This document shows, in pieces, positions 24,890 through 33,648 of a DNA stretch of 64,000 nucleotides (within the stretch, counting starts at the first letter, position 1; each line of letters starts with the position of its first letter). Source of the DNA: Rummeliibacillus pycnus. Its GTDB lineage: Bacteria > Bacillota > Bacilli > Bacillales_A > Planococcaceae. The notes beneath the pieces were generated by a model that searched no databases, was not told where the DNA came from, and worked only from the letters and a program-made list of their open reading frames with translations. Location: the NCBI RefSeq assembly GCF_002884495.1, contig NZ_KZ614145.1, positions 620,001 through 684,000 on the forward strand, in the 5' to 3' direction. Position numbers and translations under genes: made by a program.

Positions 24890-26121
24890 ATGCATGAAAA
24901 ACAGAAACACATTTATGTGGGTGTAGACTTACATAAACATCAGCATGTGGCAGTGATAATTAATTGTTGGCAGGAGAAGCTTGATGAAATAAAGGTTGAA
25001 AATAAACCGTCCGCTTTCTCAACATTTTTACTAGATATTGATAAACATACAGAAGAAGGGTTGACACCTGTATTTGGATTAGAAGATGTGGGTGGTTACG
25101 GTCGAGCACTGGCACAATATCTAACGGACCATGGACAAGTTGTAAAAGAGGTTAACCCAGCTCTTTCTTATGCTGAACGAAAAAGCCATGTGACCGTACA
25201 AAAAAGTGATAGCTGGGATGCGGAATGTGTGGCTAGAATATTGGTAAGACAACTTAGCCATTTGCCAGATGCTAAGCCACATGATTTATATTGGTCGATA
25301 CAACAATTGGTCACTAGGAGAAATGCATTGGTGAAGGCACAAGGTGCTTTAAAGAACCAACTGCACATTCAATTGAGCCATCATTATCCAAGCTATAAGA
25401 AGTTTTTCTCTGAAGTAGATGGAAAAACAGCATTGGCGTTTTGGGAACGTTATCCTTCACCGTCTTGTTTAGAAGGTGTGAGTGTAAAGCAATTGACCAC
25501 ATTTTTATTAGAAGTAAGCAACAATACGTGTTCGGTGAAAAAAGCCAATGAAATATTAAAGCTAGTGAAAGAGGACGGGAATACAACAAAAGAACATCAG
25601 GAGACAAGAAACTTTTTGGTAGAAAGTATTGTGCGCCATATTTTATTTGGAAAGCAGGAAATACGCAAGGTAGGAAGAGAATTAAAAGAGTTAATGAGCT
25701 TACTAGACTTTCAACTGGACTCTATGCCAGGAATTGACCTTGTGACAGCTTCCGCATTAATTGCAGAGATAGGTGACGTAAGACGCTTTCCCAATGCAAA
25801 TAAATTAGCACGATTTGCGGGTGTTGCGCCAGTTTACTTTGGGTCTGGTGGGAAAGGTAAGGAACAAAAAAGCAAACAGGGCAATCGGGCGTTACACGCT
25901 TTATACAACCTCGCAGTCCAACAAGTGCAAGTAGCTAAAGGAAGTAAGTTACCAAGGAACCCAGTGTTTTATGCTTACTACCAACGCAAACTTAAAGAAG
26001 GTAAAACAAAGGGACAAGCTTGGTTTGCATTATGAGAAGGCTTGTGAACATTGTTTATGGCATGATGAAGCATAAAACAGCCTACGAATTGCCAATAATA
26101 AAAGAGAAAGAAGTAGTTTAA
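24890..26121 (+). pseudogene. IS110-family transposase, frameshifted near the C-terminus (copy B)
   Basis: The DEDD domain and most of Transposase_20 are intact (381 codons). At about 26019 one A is missing relative to copy A (CAAGC-TTGG versus CAAGCATTGG), which gives an early TGA at 26033-26035. The original frame continues to TAA at 26119-26121 (MRRLVNIVYGMMKHKTAYELP). About 30 C-terminal residues are lost; activity is doubtful. Confidence 0.88.
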
Positions 26122-26175
26122 TAAGGTAAAAGACGACCGATTTTTTTATTATTAGATTTTAAGATTACAACATAG

Positions 26176-26565
26176 GGTATAGATAAAACTAGACCATCAT
26201 GGAGACAATCTGAAATTGATGTAGGAAAAGAATATCATGGATATCGTGACCAAGTATCATTCAAGGATAGGAATGAAGTAAGTCATGGCACTAAAAATAG
26301 TTCAAGACCAGATTTTTATATTAACGGTCATAGCATAGAAGTTAAAAATTATAAAGTGACTACGTCTTCTGGTAGAAGTAACTTAATAAGAAACGTGTCA
26401 AAACAAATTAATAAACGGATAAGTGATTTACCTTATAAAACTAAGCAGTCTGTTATTATTGATGTTAGGGGTCAAAATGTTACAAGGGATGTTTTAAGGG
26501 ACATTAAACAAAAAATAAATGGAAGAACAAACGGAGTAGCAGAAATAATTTTTAAGATGGATTAG
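26176..26565 (+). pseudogene. Orphan polymorphic-toxin C-terminal tip 2, PD-(D/E)xK nuclease
   Basis: Frame opens after the element's in-frame TAG with GGT ATA GAT (GIDKTRPSWRQ), the position of GTG in the other tips. RPDFYINGHSIEVKNYK is a textbook PD-x-(E)xK nuclease core, followed by RSNLIRNVSKQINKRI and VIIDVRGQ typical of restriction-endonuclease-fold toxins. There is no start codon with a ribosome binding site, so it should be silent until joined to a toxin N-terminus. Confidence 0.72.
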
Positions 26566-26578
26566 AGGTGAAATTTAA

Positions 26579-26995
26579 ATAACAGTAGGAATATTAGTAG
26601 ATTGTTTTTATTACGAATTAGGTCATAGCGATTTTGTACATTCATTCTTTTCAACAATCTCATATCATTTAGAAAAAGAAGGATGGGGGACAAAATACCC
26701 TTTAATTATGAATGAGTTATATAATGACAAACTAAATTTGGATGATGTTTCTGTGGCAAAAGCTAATTTAATTGAAATTGAACAGGAATTATCAAAACAC
26801 TCGCCAGAACATGTTATATGGGATATTGATGATTTATCACAAAAACCTCCGTGGGGGGATAAAATAAGTTCCAAAGTAACTAACCTTGCGAATTATTTTG
26901 CAACAACTGATGGGAAAACATTCTTTGAAGTGATACACACAGCGATGGATGTGGCAGAAGAAGATAAATGTGATTTGAAAATTCATAAACTATAA
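26579..26995 (+). CDS. Imm70-like immunity protein with ATA start
   Basis: 138 residues if it starts at ATA 26579: TVGILVDCFYYELG, FVHSFFSTISYHLEKEGWG, HVIWDIDDLSQKPPWG and a helical end match the Imm70 immunity family. GAGGTG lies 8 nt before the ATA, and a TAA stop directly precedes it, so no upstream start is possible. The next ATG (26708) would drop a third of the domain. The usual ATG has probably mutated to ATA. Position after the nuclease tip supports its role. Confidence 0.7.
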   Translation: MTVGILVDCFYYELGHSDFVHSFFSTISYHLEKEGWGTKYPLIMNELYNDKLNLDDVSVAKANLIEIEQELSKHSPEHVIWDIDDLSQKPPWGDKISSKVTNLANYFATTDGKTFFEVIHTAMDVAEEDKCDLKIHKL

Positions 26996-27002
26996 CTTTT
27001 TT

Positions 27003-27033
27003 AAAACCATGGGACGCTATCCCATGGTTTTTT
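27003..27033 (+). terminator. Terminator closing the toxin cassette array
   Basis: AAAACCATGGGA pairs with TCCCATGGTTTT, followed by T residues. Confidence 0.88.
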
Positions 27034-27243
27034 ACGATACGGAGTGCCGAATACACCACTCTTTATTCAGATAGTAAAGATAAACTTTGTAAGCTCTATA
27101 TGATGTTTTACCAAATTCTTTAGTACGTACAGTATCTTTAAAACGTATGTCCTATCTACTATTAATTTTTTTAAGCAAATAACCATAATATCATCAGATA
27201 CCACCATTTTTATTCTTCAAAGCCCTACCTTCTCTTTTTCCCT

Positions 27244-27351
27244 GACTTTGAAGTTCGAACCGCACAAACAACAGCAGGTAACAAGGTATTTGCAGGATTT
27301 GAACGAGGTGAATCGACTGGTAAACTAATAGGGAAAGCTAATAATATTTAG
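27244..27351 (+). pseudogene. Remnant of a second toxin gene (pre-junction segment)
   Basis: Encodes DFEVRTAQTTAGNKVFAGF then ERGESTGKLIGKANNI and stop. It matches residues VEVRTVQTTAGNKVFAGIG...ESTGKLAEKAD of the full-length toxin (18054-18150) with few changes. It is a ~100-bp direct repeat bracketing the whole array. The rest of 27040-27560 holds no supported gene. Confidence 0.8.
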
Positions 27352-27565
27352 CGTTAGAATATATTTTTACATAAAAATGATCTATAGTATAGATATAATT
27401 TTATAGAAGTAAATGACAAAATTTATGGGTATTCCTCAGAGGTAACCAATGTGCTAAATTGTCCTGTTGAAAGTAAAATTAATCTTTTTTTAAAATAAAT
27501 AGAGCTCTATGTTCAAATTAATGGTACAGTTAGAAAGAAATTTTAAAAGTGAGAAGGCGAACAGC

Positions 27566-27943
27566 ATGATTGAGGTAAAAACATCTCCAATAAGTAATGG
27601 AGAATTCAATAGAGGGGTATTTGCTACATGTGATATCAAAAAAGGAGAGCTTATCCATGAAGCACCTGTCATTTCTTATCCAAATGACCAGCATCAATAC
27701 ATTGAGCAAACTATACTTGGGGATTACGCGTTTGAGTATGGGATAGATCAATCTGCTATCCTTCTTGGTTATGGAATGTTATTTAATCATTCTTATGAAC
27801 CGAATGCAAATTATGAGATTAATTTTAGAAATCGCACATTTGACTTCTATGCTTATACGGATATAAAAGCAGGAGATGAAATTCTAATCAATTATAATGG
27901 CGATGTGGATAACGAAGATCCACTGTGGTTTGATGAGGACTAG
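27566..27943 (+). CDS. SET-domain protein
   Basis: 125 residues from ATG 27566 (GAGAAGG 9 nt upstream). It is a compact SET domain: RGVFATCDIKKGELIHEAP, LLGYGMLFNHSYEPNANY (the NHS pseudoknot motif) and DIKAGDEILINYNG with the catalytic Tyr. The fold transfers methyl from SAM to lysine. Small stand-alone bacterial SET proteins like this have no assigned substrate. It lies just outside the toxin array and seems unrelated to it. Confidence 0.85.
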   Translation: MIEVKTSPISNGEFNRGVFATCDIKKGELIHEAPVISYPNDQHQYIEQTILGDYAFEYGIDQSAILLGYGMLFNHSYEPNANYEINFRNRTFDFYAYTDIKAGDEILINYNGDVDNEDPLWFDED

Positions 27944-28000
27944 ACAGAAATTTGCAGGCAATGGAATTTTTTTAAAAGGCATTTAAAGAACCCATTAAAA

Positions 28001-28042
28001 AACCAGATAGAGGTACAAATTCGTCCTCTGTCTGGTTTTTTC
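28001..28042 (+). terminator. Terminator after SET-domain gene
   Basis: AACCAGATAGAGG pairs with CCTCTGTCTGGTT, followed by T residues. Confidence 0.85.
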
Positions 28043-28226
28043 AATGGTATTACAACCCTTAGCGAAAGTCCGAAAGCGTATCTAGGTACTTGTTGGTTAG
28101 AAAAGGAATAAATTTCTTAATTAGTAATTGGTTATTATTGAATCCTATATTATGATTAATTTAACATATAGAATTAACATAAAGATGTTATGAATAACAA
28201 AATAAGAGAAATTGGAGATGATAACT

Positions 28227-28550
28227 ATGTTAGTAGTAACAACAGAGCGGATTGAGGGTTATAAAGTCGTTGATGTAAAGGGCCCTGTTTTTGGGCTGAT
28301 TGTAAGAAGTCGTGGACTAGGTGGAGACATTATGGCAGGTTTAAAAGGATTAGTTGGGGGAGAAATCAAACAATATACTGCCATGCTGGAAGATTCCCGA
28401 AAAGAAGCAATGGACCGCATGATCAAAAATGCCAACCAAATGGGTGCGAACGCTATTATTATGATGCGATATGATTCGGGGGAAATCGGTAATAACATGA
28501 GTGAAATTGTGGCATATGGAACAGCAGTAGTGGTGGAGAAGTTAGCATGA
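28227..28550 (+). CDS. YbjQ/UPF0145 family protein
   Basis: 107 residues. The pattern TTERIEGYKVVDVKGPVFG, RSRGLGGDI, SRKEAMDRMIKNANQMGANAIIMMRYDS is that of the YbjQ (UPF0145, heavy-metal-binding-like) family, which forms pentameric rings; role unclear. ATG 28227 follows GGAGATG. The stop overlaps the next gene start by 4 nt, so the two form an operon. Confidence 0.88.
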   Translation: MLVVTTERIEGYKVVDVKGPVFGLIVRSRGLGGDIMAGLKGLVGGEIKQYTAMLEDSRKEAMDRMIKNANQMGANAIIMMRYDSGEIGNNMSEIVAYGTAVVVEKLA

Positions 28551-28783
28551 CAACATTTTTGGGCATAGGTTTATATGCCATGTTTCAAATGATCGTTGTT
28601 GTCGTATGTATTTTGCTTGGATATTTCATATATGACAAACGATATAAAAGTAATCGTGAGACAAAAATCCCTGCAGGTTTTGAATTAACAGAAGAGGTAA
28701 ATTTGGACCCTGTTACGGGTGAAAAAACAAGAGTCTATTATAACCCAAATACAGGTGAGCGTTTTTATAAAAAAGAAACATAG
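28547..28783 (+). CDS. Small membrane protein coupled to YbjQ
   Basis: 78 residues. One N-terminal membrane helix (FQMIVVVVCILLGYFIYDKR), then a soluble tail with LDPVTGEKTRVYYNPNTGERFY, where two PxTGE(K/R) turns repeat. It overlaps the YbjQ gene (ATGA). Function unknown; a membrane partner of YbjQ is plausible. Confidence 0.75.
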   Translation: MTTFLGIGLYAMFQMIVVVVCILLGYFIYDKRYKSNRETKIPAGFELTEEVNLDPVTGEKTRVYYNPNTGERFYKKET

Positions 28784-28949
28784 TTATTTTTTGTACATTG
28801 TTTTGTGGTAAAAGATGCTTTGTATTTCAGTATGCTATAATACAATTTCCACAAAGTATTTAAAATATTCAATATTTTTGCATAAAACAGATAGAATAAT
28901 GGAGAAATTTATATGAATGGTAAATTTATTGATAAAGTAGGAGGTAATA

Positions 28950-29345
28950 ATGGGGAGAGTAGTACATTTTGAAATTCATGTAGATGATATGGATCGCGCC
29001 AAACAGTTTTACGGAGAGGTATTCGGCTGGAAGTTTGAAGATTGGAGTACCTATGCAGGTATGCCTTACTTTGGAGCAGTTACTGGTGATGAGGGTCAAA
29101 TGGGAATCAATGGTGCATTAATGCAACGACAAAGTGCTCCACCAGAGGCAAATCAACCTATAAATGGATTTGTTTGTACAATGGGCGTGGAAGATTACGA
29201 TTTAACAGAACAAAAAATCCTGAACCATGGAGGTAAAGTAGCATTACCAAAATACGCATTACCAGGAATGGCGTGGCAGGGATACTACCTTGATACAGAA
29301 GGAAATGTCATTGGCATACATCAACCAGATGTAAATGCAAAGTAA
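28950..29345 (+). CDS. VOC family (glyoxalase-like) protein
   Basis: 131 residues, one full vicinal-oxygen-chelate unit: VVHFEIHVDDMDRAKQFY at the start, FGWKFEDW, and DTEGNVIGIHQPD at the end with the metal-site Glu replaced by Ile-Gly-Ile. The family includes glyoxalases, dioxygenases and resistance proteins; substrate not predictable. AGGAGG precedes the ATG. Confidence 0.85.
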   Translation: MGRVVHFEIHVDDMDRAKQFYGEVFGWKFEDWSTYAGMPYFGAVTGDEGQMGINGALMQRQSAPPEANQPINGFVCTMGVEDYDLTEQKILNHGGKVALPKYALPGMAWQGYYLDTEGNVIGIHQPDVNAK

Positions 29346-29373
29346 CTTAAACAACGATGATTATAATTGAAAG

Positions 29374-29416
29374 AACGCCTAAACCCTTTGAAATAAAAAG
29401 GACTAGGCGTTTTTGT
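29374..29416 (+). terminator. Terminator after VOC gene
   Basis: AACGCCTA pairs with TAGGCGTT, followed by T residues. Confidence 0.8.
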
Positions 29417-29541
29417 TGCGGATCTTAGAATAGAAATGTAGAGCAACATATTTTTAAACAACTTGCAAACCCATTTGTTTGGTAGGTGGTTACTGTTTTT
29501 CGATTTTAATGAAAAGTGCCTCCCAAAATCTTACCGAACAT

Positions 29542-30456
29542 TTATTTTTTCACAGCATGAATATAGTGGATTGTTTCAAATGCAGATAAATAATCATCTC
29601 TATCATTAAAAAATTGCAATTGAATATCTTCTGGAGTTAAATGTTCATAAATTAATAAACCCGCTTTTTGTAATAGACTTTCTATTTCTTCATAAGAAAA
29701 ACTAGATTTCATTGGCTCTCCACTAGCCATCGCTAATTTCACCATATTCTCAACACGGTTCGATATTCCTTTTTCAATAAATAAATTTTCATCAGCATAA
29801 TCAAACACGATTGAACTACCAATAGGCATTTCTTTAAATAGATTCATCAATAATTGCTCAAGTTCAGCTTTTGATAAGTAATATGATACGCCAAGTAAAC
29901 TAAAGAAGGTTTTTTCTTGTCTTACATTGTTTTCAACTAAAAAATCAGATGAAATATTCTTCGAAAAATCGCTTTGAATAAAATATAAGTTGCTGGGAAT
30001 TGTTAAGTTAGATGATTCTAATTTATTTATTTTAAATTTTTGCGTTGTTGGGAAATCGACTTCAAATATAGAAATTTTCTTTTCTAGATGAATATGGCGT
30101 AAAGCAAATGTATCCATACCTGCACCTAAAATAATATATTGAGAAGCACCTAAAGAGATTTCATTAAATAGTACTTTTTCACAAAATGCAGCACGTGCTA
30201 AAGGCGTGGGTGAAAGCTGAGTTTGGATAATCCATTTTAAAGCTTCATCGGGTTGATCTTTCAACTTACTCCCTAAATCAGCATTAAAAAAGTCAATTCC
30301 CTTTATCATATTCGTTTTAATGGCTTCAAATTCTTGTGCTGATAAAAGTTTAGGAGCGATAAAATCATCAAAAATAAGTGGAGTATCAAAAAGGTGATGG
30401 TAAGCTCGTCCGAAGGCAGAGATTAAAGATGTTAAACTTGATTCATATGATGTCAT
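29542..30456 (-). CDS. SAM-dependent methyltransferase (LCMT/PPM1-like, YktD type)
   Basis: 304 residues. QYIILGAGMDTFALRH is the SAM-binding glycine loop of the leucine-carboxyl-methyltransferase-like group, with IFEVDFPTTQKFK as the acidic strand and FFSLLGVSYYLS downstream. Members often act in polyketide or secondary metabolism, and B. subtilis YktD has this length. A role here is unknown. GGAGGG lies before the ATG. Confidence 0.82.
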   Translation of the reverse strand: MTSYESSLTSLISAFGRAYHHLFDTPLIFDDFIAPKLLSAQEFEAIKTNMIKGIDFFNADLGSKLKDQPDEALKWIIQTQLSPTPLARAAFCEKVLFNEISLGASQYIILGAGMDTFALRHIHLEKKISIFEVDFPTTQKFKINKLESSNLTIPSNLYFIQSDFSKNISSDFLVENNVRQEKTFFSLLGVSYYLSKAELEQLLMNLFKEMPIGSSIVFDYADENLFIEKGISNRVENMVKLAMASGEPMKSSFSYEEIESLLQKAGLLIYEHLTPEDIQLQFFNDRDDYLSAFETIHYIHAVKK

Positions 30457-30812
30457 AAATAAAACCCTCCAATTGTTTATTTCTCTTTACGAGAGGATTT
30501 CATTATAACATTTAAATTTATTATTATATCATATATAAAATATTTTGTCAAGTAAAGTAGTGATGGCTGTTTTCTTTATTTAGGGAAATCCCCCTTTAAC
30601 TTGATTGCCAAAGGGGGAAGCTTAGCTAAATTAATCCTTTACAGATTTATCAAAACTAGTCTAACTTAATTTGAGACTTGGTCAACTAAGTGTTAATTCA
30701 GAGGACAAAAAAGTTTAATAACGATGTATGATGATATTCGAAGTGATGCTGGTATGAAAATAAGAGGTTAGTAACCTAAAATCGTCGTATGCATGCGATT
30801 AATGAAAAAATA
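30457..30812. other. Intergenic, with one hairpin
   Basis: Contains CCCCCTTT (about 30591) pairing with AAAGGGGG (about 30611), with no T run on the plus strand. No gene supported. Confidence 0.45.
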
Positions 30813-31400
30813 CTAATCATTTAATCCCTTTCCACCAAGAATTTGCTGAATGTATTTTTCAACTCTTGATGCTCGAGTTTTGGCTTGTTTTGCTCCCGAA
30901 AAATAAAAAACATAAGCTCTTTGTCGTCCTGGCGTCAATGCTTCAAAAGCAGTTTTCAGGGCAGGCATTTCATCGAATTTATGTTGAAGTTCATCAGGGA
31001 TTAGAATTTCTGTATTCATATTCACTTTCAAACCTGCTTTTTCAACTTCAATCGCTTCATAAATATAGTCTTTCAAAATAGATTCCAACTCGTTTATTTC
31101 TTGAACGTTAGTAAATCGAATCTGGCGCGCTGCCTGTACATTCTCCGTTTGTTGGATGAGAATTCCATGGGGATCCTTTAACAGGGCACCTTTATGAAAC
31201 AGAAGTGCACAATATTCTTTAAATCCATGTATTAACACGATGTTTTTATTCTCAAACGTATAACAAGGATGCATCCACTTAAATTCTTCGGTCAGCTCAC
31301 AGTCAAGAACAATATTTCTCAACTTCTCATATTCTTCTTTCCACTTTTTTGCTTTACTTAAAAACTCATCAACTTTAGGATTCATGTTACTATTTGTCAT
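30813..31400 (-). CDS. YdeI/OmpD-associated family protein with DUF1801-like domain
   Basis: 195 residues. The N-terminal half (EFKWMHPCYTFENKNIVLIHGFKEYCALLFHKG) is DUF1801-like, a frataxin-type fold. The C-terminal half (IPDELQHKFDEMPALKTAFEALTPGRQRAYVFYFSGAKQAKTRASRVEKY in short) is the YdeI bacteriocin-resistance-associated domain. B. subtilis YdeI has the same two-part build. GGAGATG precedes the start. Confidence 0.85.
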   Translation of the reverse strand: MTNSNMNPKVDEFLSKAKKWKEEYEKLRNIVLDCELTEEFKWMHPCYTFENKNIVLIHGFKEYCALLFHKGALLKDPHGILIQQTENVQAARQIRFTNVQEINELESILKDYIYEAIEVEKAGLKVNMNTEILIPDELQHKFDEMPALKTAFEALTPGRQRAYVFYFSGAKQAKTRASRVEKYIQQILGGKGLND

Positions 31401-31645
31401 CCAAGAACATCTCCTTTCAATTTTTCAAACAGTTGAGTCGCTATTCTGCAGTGTTTCAATTGTAAATGTGCTAAAAGCGTATTCGTAATTATGTTCGAAT
31501 TTTATTTTATCATGAAAAAACTCGTAAATAGACTTTTCGAATATAAAGAGATGATTTAATCTCTTTTTCAAAACTTTATCCTTTCTTATGGATATTGAAT
31601 ACTTCATACAAATTTGCAAAACCTATTTGTATGGAGGTGGAAAAC

Positions 31646-31807
31646 ATGAACAAAATCCAAAAATTAAGTAAGCAACTGGGTAAAGATTTCAGTGATAAAC
31701 AAGCAACTCGCGATCAGCAATCAAGAGAATTTAATCAAGAATTTGCAAATGAACCATTAACAGCAACAGAAAAGTTAAATAATAAAAAGACAAAGAAACG
31801 ACAATAG
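31646..31807 (+). CDS. SspO-like small spore protein
   Basis: 53 residues from ATG 31646 with GGAGGTGG upstream; the longer frame lacks such a site. The end, EFANEPLTATEKLNNKKTKKRQ in two blocks, resembles the C-terminus of small acid-soluble spore protein O (LTEAERQNNKKRKKNQ). The QEFANE segment also recalls the EFAxE motif of the gamma-type-like genes at 10.3-16.4 kb. Lys/Gln-rich, no hydrophobic segment. Assignment moderate. Confidence 0.55.
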   Translation: MNKIQKLSKQLGKDFSDKQATRDQQSREFNQEFANEPLTATEKLNNKKTKKRQ

Positions 31808-31819
31808 TAAGAAGTAAAT

Positions 31820-31865
31820 GGGTTGCCTCAAAAGTCGTGAAGCCATGACTTTTGAAGCAACCCTT
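31820..31865 (+). terminator. Terminator after small spore gene
   Basis: GGGTTGC and TCAAAAGTC pair with GACTTTTGA and GCAACCC. Confidence 0.8.
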
Positions 31866-32012
31866 CCTAAATTTAAAGGGATTTGCCAACATTTATGGTT
31901 TCACCTTAAATGTATAACCCAACACTTGAAGTCCAGCCGGGATAATTGTTTTTACAAATGAAATTGTTAAATAAAATGAAAAGATAATATCAATAAAATA
32001 AACCCTTACTCC

Positions 32013-32741
32013 TTACCAAGGCACATTCCCATGTTCATCAAAAAAGCTACCAGTTGGACCATCACTATTTATTATGGCAAGCTTCACTACAATGGAAGCC
32101 GCTTGTTCAACTGAACGATAGCCACTGTTACCATTTAAATCGGTAGCTGTGAATCCAGGGCAAACTGAGTTGATTTTAATCGGAGAATCGCTTAATTCTT
32201 TAGCAAAGAAAACGGTTAAAGCATTTACAGCCGTTTTTGAACTATTGTAGGCGAGTGAATTCACGTTATAAAACTCCGATGTTGGTTCTGAATTCAATGT
32301 TAAGGAACCTAATCCGCTAGAAAGGTTAACAATTCTTCCTGAAGAAGATTTTTTGAGCAATGGAAGCATAGCTTTAGTGATAGAAAATACACCGAAAACG
32401 TTCGTCTCGTATGTACTCTTAAGAACGGACAATTCCAATTCACTTGGAGGTACGTTACCTTCTAAAAACACGCCTGCATTATTAATCAAGATATCGAGTA
32501 ATCCGTACTCTTGTTCAATTTGTTCTACAGCGGAATGAATGGAGGTAGGGTTTGTAACGTCAAGAATCAAAGTTTTAGCTTTAATATTCTCTTTTTCCAA
32601 TAACGTTACCGCTTCAAATCCTCTGTTTTCATTTCTGCATCCCAATATAATCTCATATCCTATTTTTCCTAATTGTCTAGCTGTCTCCAAACCAATACCT
32701 TTGTTTCCGCCTGTAATTAATACGATTTTAGATTTATCCAT
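32013..32741 (-). CDS. Short-chain dehydrogenase/reductase
   Basis: 242 residues from ATG 32741, which AAGGAGGA precedes by 8 nt. NAD(P) site TGGNKGIGLE near residue 9, NNAG near 84, catalytic Ser in NLSSG and YNSSKTA for YxxxK near 160, all present. A classical SDR close to carbonyl-reductase-like members. It is divergent from an HxlR regulator 180 bp away, which probably controls it in response to an electrophile or quinone. Confidence 0.9.
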   Translation of the reverse strand: MDKSKIVLITGGNKGIGLETARQLGKIGYEIILGCRNENRGFEAVTLLEKENIKAKTLILDVTNPTSIHSAVEQIEQEYGLLDILINNAGVFLEGNVPPSELELSVLKSTYETNVFGVFSITKAMLPLLKKSSSGRIVNLSSGLGSLTLNSEPTSEFYNVNSLAYNSSKTAVNALTVFFAKELSDSPIKINSVCPGFTATDLNGNSGYRSVEQAASIVVKLAIINSDGPTGSFFDEHGNVPW

Positions 32742-32923
32742 AAAAATGTCCTCCTTTTTCATTTTCTATAATTTTTTTCTATGCAAAATGTAATAACACG
32801 AGGATAAGATTTTTTACATGTCGTGATATGAACTCCTTTCATTTCTGATATATTAAATATAAAGAAAATGGGTAATACATGTAAGTACGCACATTTTTGT
32901 AACTTAATGAAAGGAGTGGCAAT

Positions 32924-33286
32924 ATGGGACATGGATTAAAACACTATGGTGTTTGCAGTGAAGAGGTTAAAAGGGCTTGCCCAGTTGAGCTGGCTCTACA
33001 TTTGATAGGGGGAAAATGGAAAGGTATCATTATTGATATTTTATCTGAAAAATCATTCAGATTTAATGAACTTAAAGGATTAATACCAGGGATTTCGCAA
33101 AGGATATTAACTTTACAACTTAGGGAACTCGAATCGGATGGAATTGTGAAACGAACGGTGAGTGATACTGTTCCACCAAGAGTAGAATACTTCTTAACCA
33201 AAGAAGGAAATGATTTATCATTTATCATTAATTCTTTAAGAGTATGGGGGCAAAATTATATTTCTAAATCCGAATCTGAATATTGA
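32924..33286 (+). CDS. HxlR-family transcriptional regulator
   Basis: 120 residues: Cys-containing N-terminus (CSEEVKRACPVELALHLIGGKWK), winged helix with FRFNELKGLIPGISQRILTLQLREL and DGIVKR...PRVEYFLT. HxlR-type regulators often sense reactive electrophiles through a Cys and repress a divergent reductase. The neighbouring divergent SDR fits this. GAAAGGAG lies upstream. A TACATGTA palindrome stands in the shared promoter region (about 32876-32883), a possible operator half. Confidence 0.9.
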   Translation: MGHGLKHYGVCSEEVKRACPVELALHLIGGKWKGIIIDILSEKSFRFNELKGLIPGISQRILTLQLRELESDGIVKRTVSDTVPPRVEYFLTKEGNDLSFIINSLRVWGQNYISKSESEY

Positions 33287-33648
33287 CAGAGGCACCTATT
33301 ATTTCAAACGTAACAGGTCAACCTCATATTGATAAACCTATTGAATATGTCAAGCTATTAAAAAGACAAATGGTTGAACCAGTAATGTGGGAAAAATCCA
33401 TTCGATTCATTCACCAAAAGGGTGTAAATCATGTGATTGAGCTTGGATATAAGACAGTATTAACAAACTTAATGGCAAGTATTACAAAAGATATTAGTTC
33501 TATACCTTTTGAAAAAGCAGAGGATTTATCAAAAGTAAAAGACATGATTACAAAGTATCTTCCACAACACAAAAGAGTTCAACATCAAGTCTGGTATTTA
33601 CTGGATGATGAACTCTTTACTATGCATTTAGAAAGAAATATATCGTAA
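33283..33648 (+). pseudogene. C-terminal remnant of a polyketide/fatty-acid malonyl acyltransferase (FabD/PksC type)
   Basis: The 121-codon frame starts without its own N-terminus, overlapping the HxlR stop. PIISNVTGQPHIDKPIEYVKLL, QMVEPVMWEKSIRFI and GVNHVIELGYKTVLTNLM match the last third of acyl carrier protein S-malonyltransferases. The GHS nucleophile and catalytic His regions are missing. The end overlaps the convergent M23 gene by ~20 bp. No other polyketide genes are near, so this is a decay product or transferred fragment. Confidence 0.72.

Larger units (their letters stand above)
23073..26175 (+). mobile_element. Composite element copy B: structured repeats, serine recombinase, IS110 recombinase
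   Basis: Same order as copy A but with three 5' repeat units (B1, B2, B3) instead of two. It begins within ~5 nt of the immunity gene stop and ends TTAAGATTACAACATAG, directly before GGT of the next toxin tip. The recombinase is intact but the IS110 gene is frameshifted. The overall similarity to copy A is high in the genes and lower in the repeats. Confidence 0.65.

Noticed and set aside
27048..27145. Minus-strand segment reading KEFGKTSYRAYKVYLYYLNKEW
   Set aside because: Looks protein-like and may be a gene remnant, but it is short, has no start or signals and matches no family I can name.
16977..27351. Prophage
   Set aside because: Serine recombinases are present but there are no capsid, tail, lysis or replication genes.
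32872..32888. GTAATACATGTAAGTAC as a full HxlR operator
   Set aside because: Only the central TACATGTA is symmetric; the outer bases do not pair, so it is mentioned under the regulator but not listed as a site.
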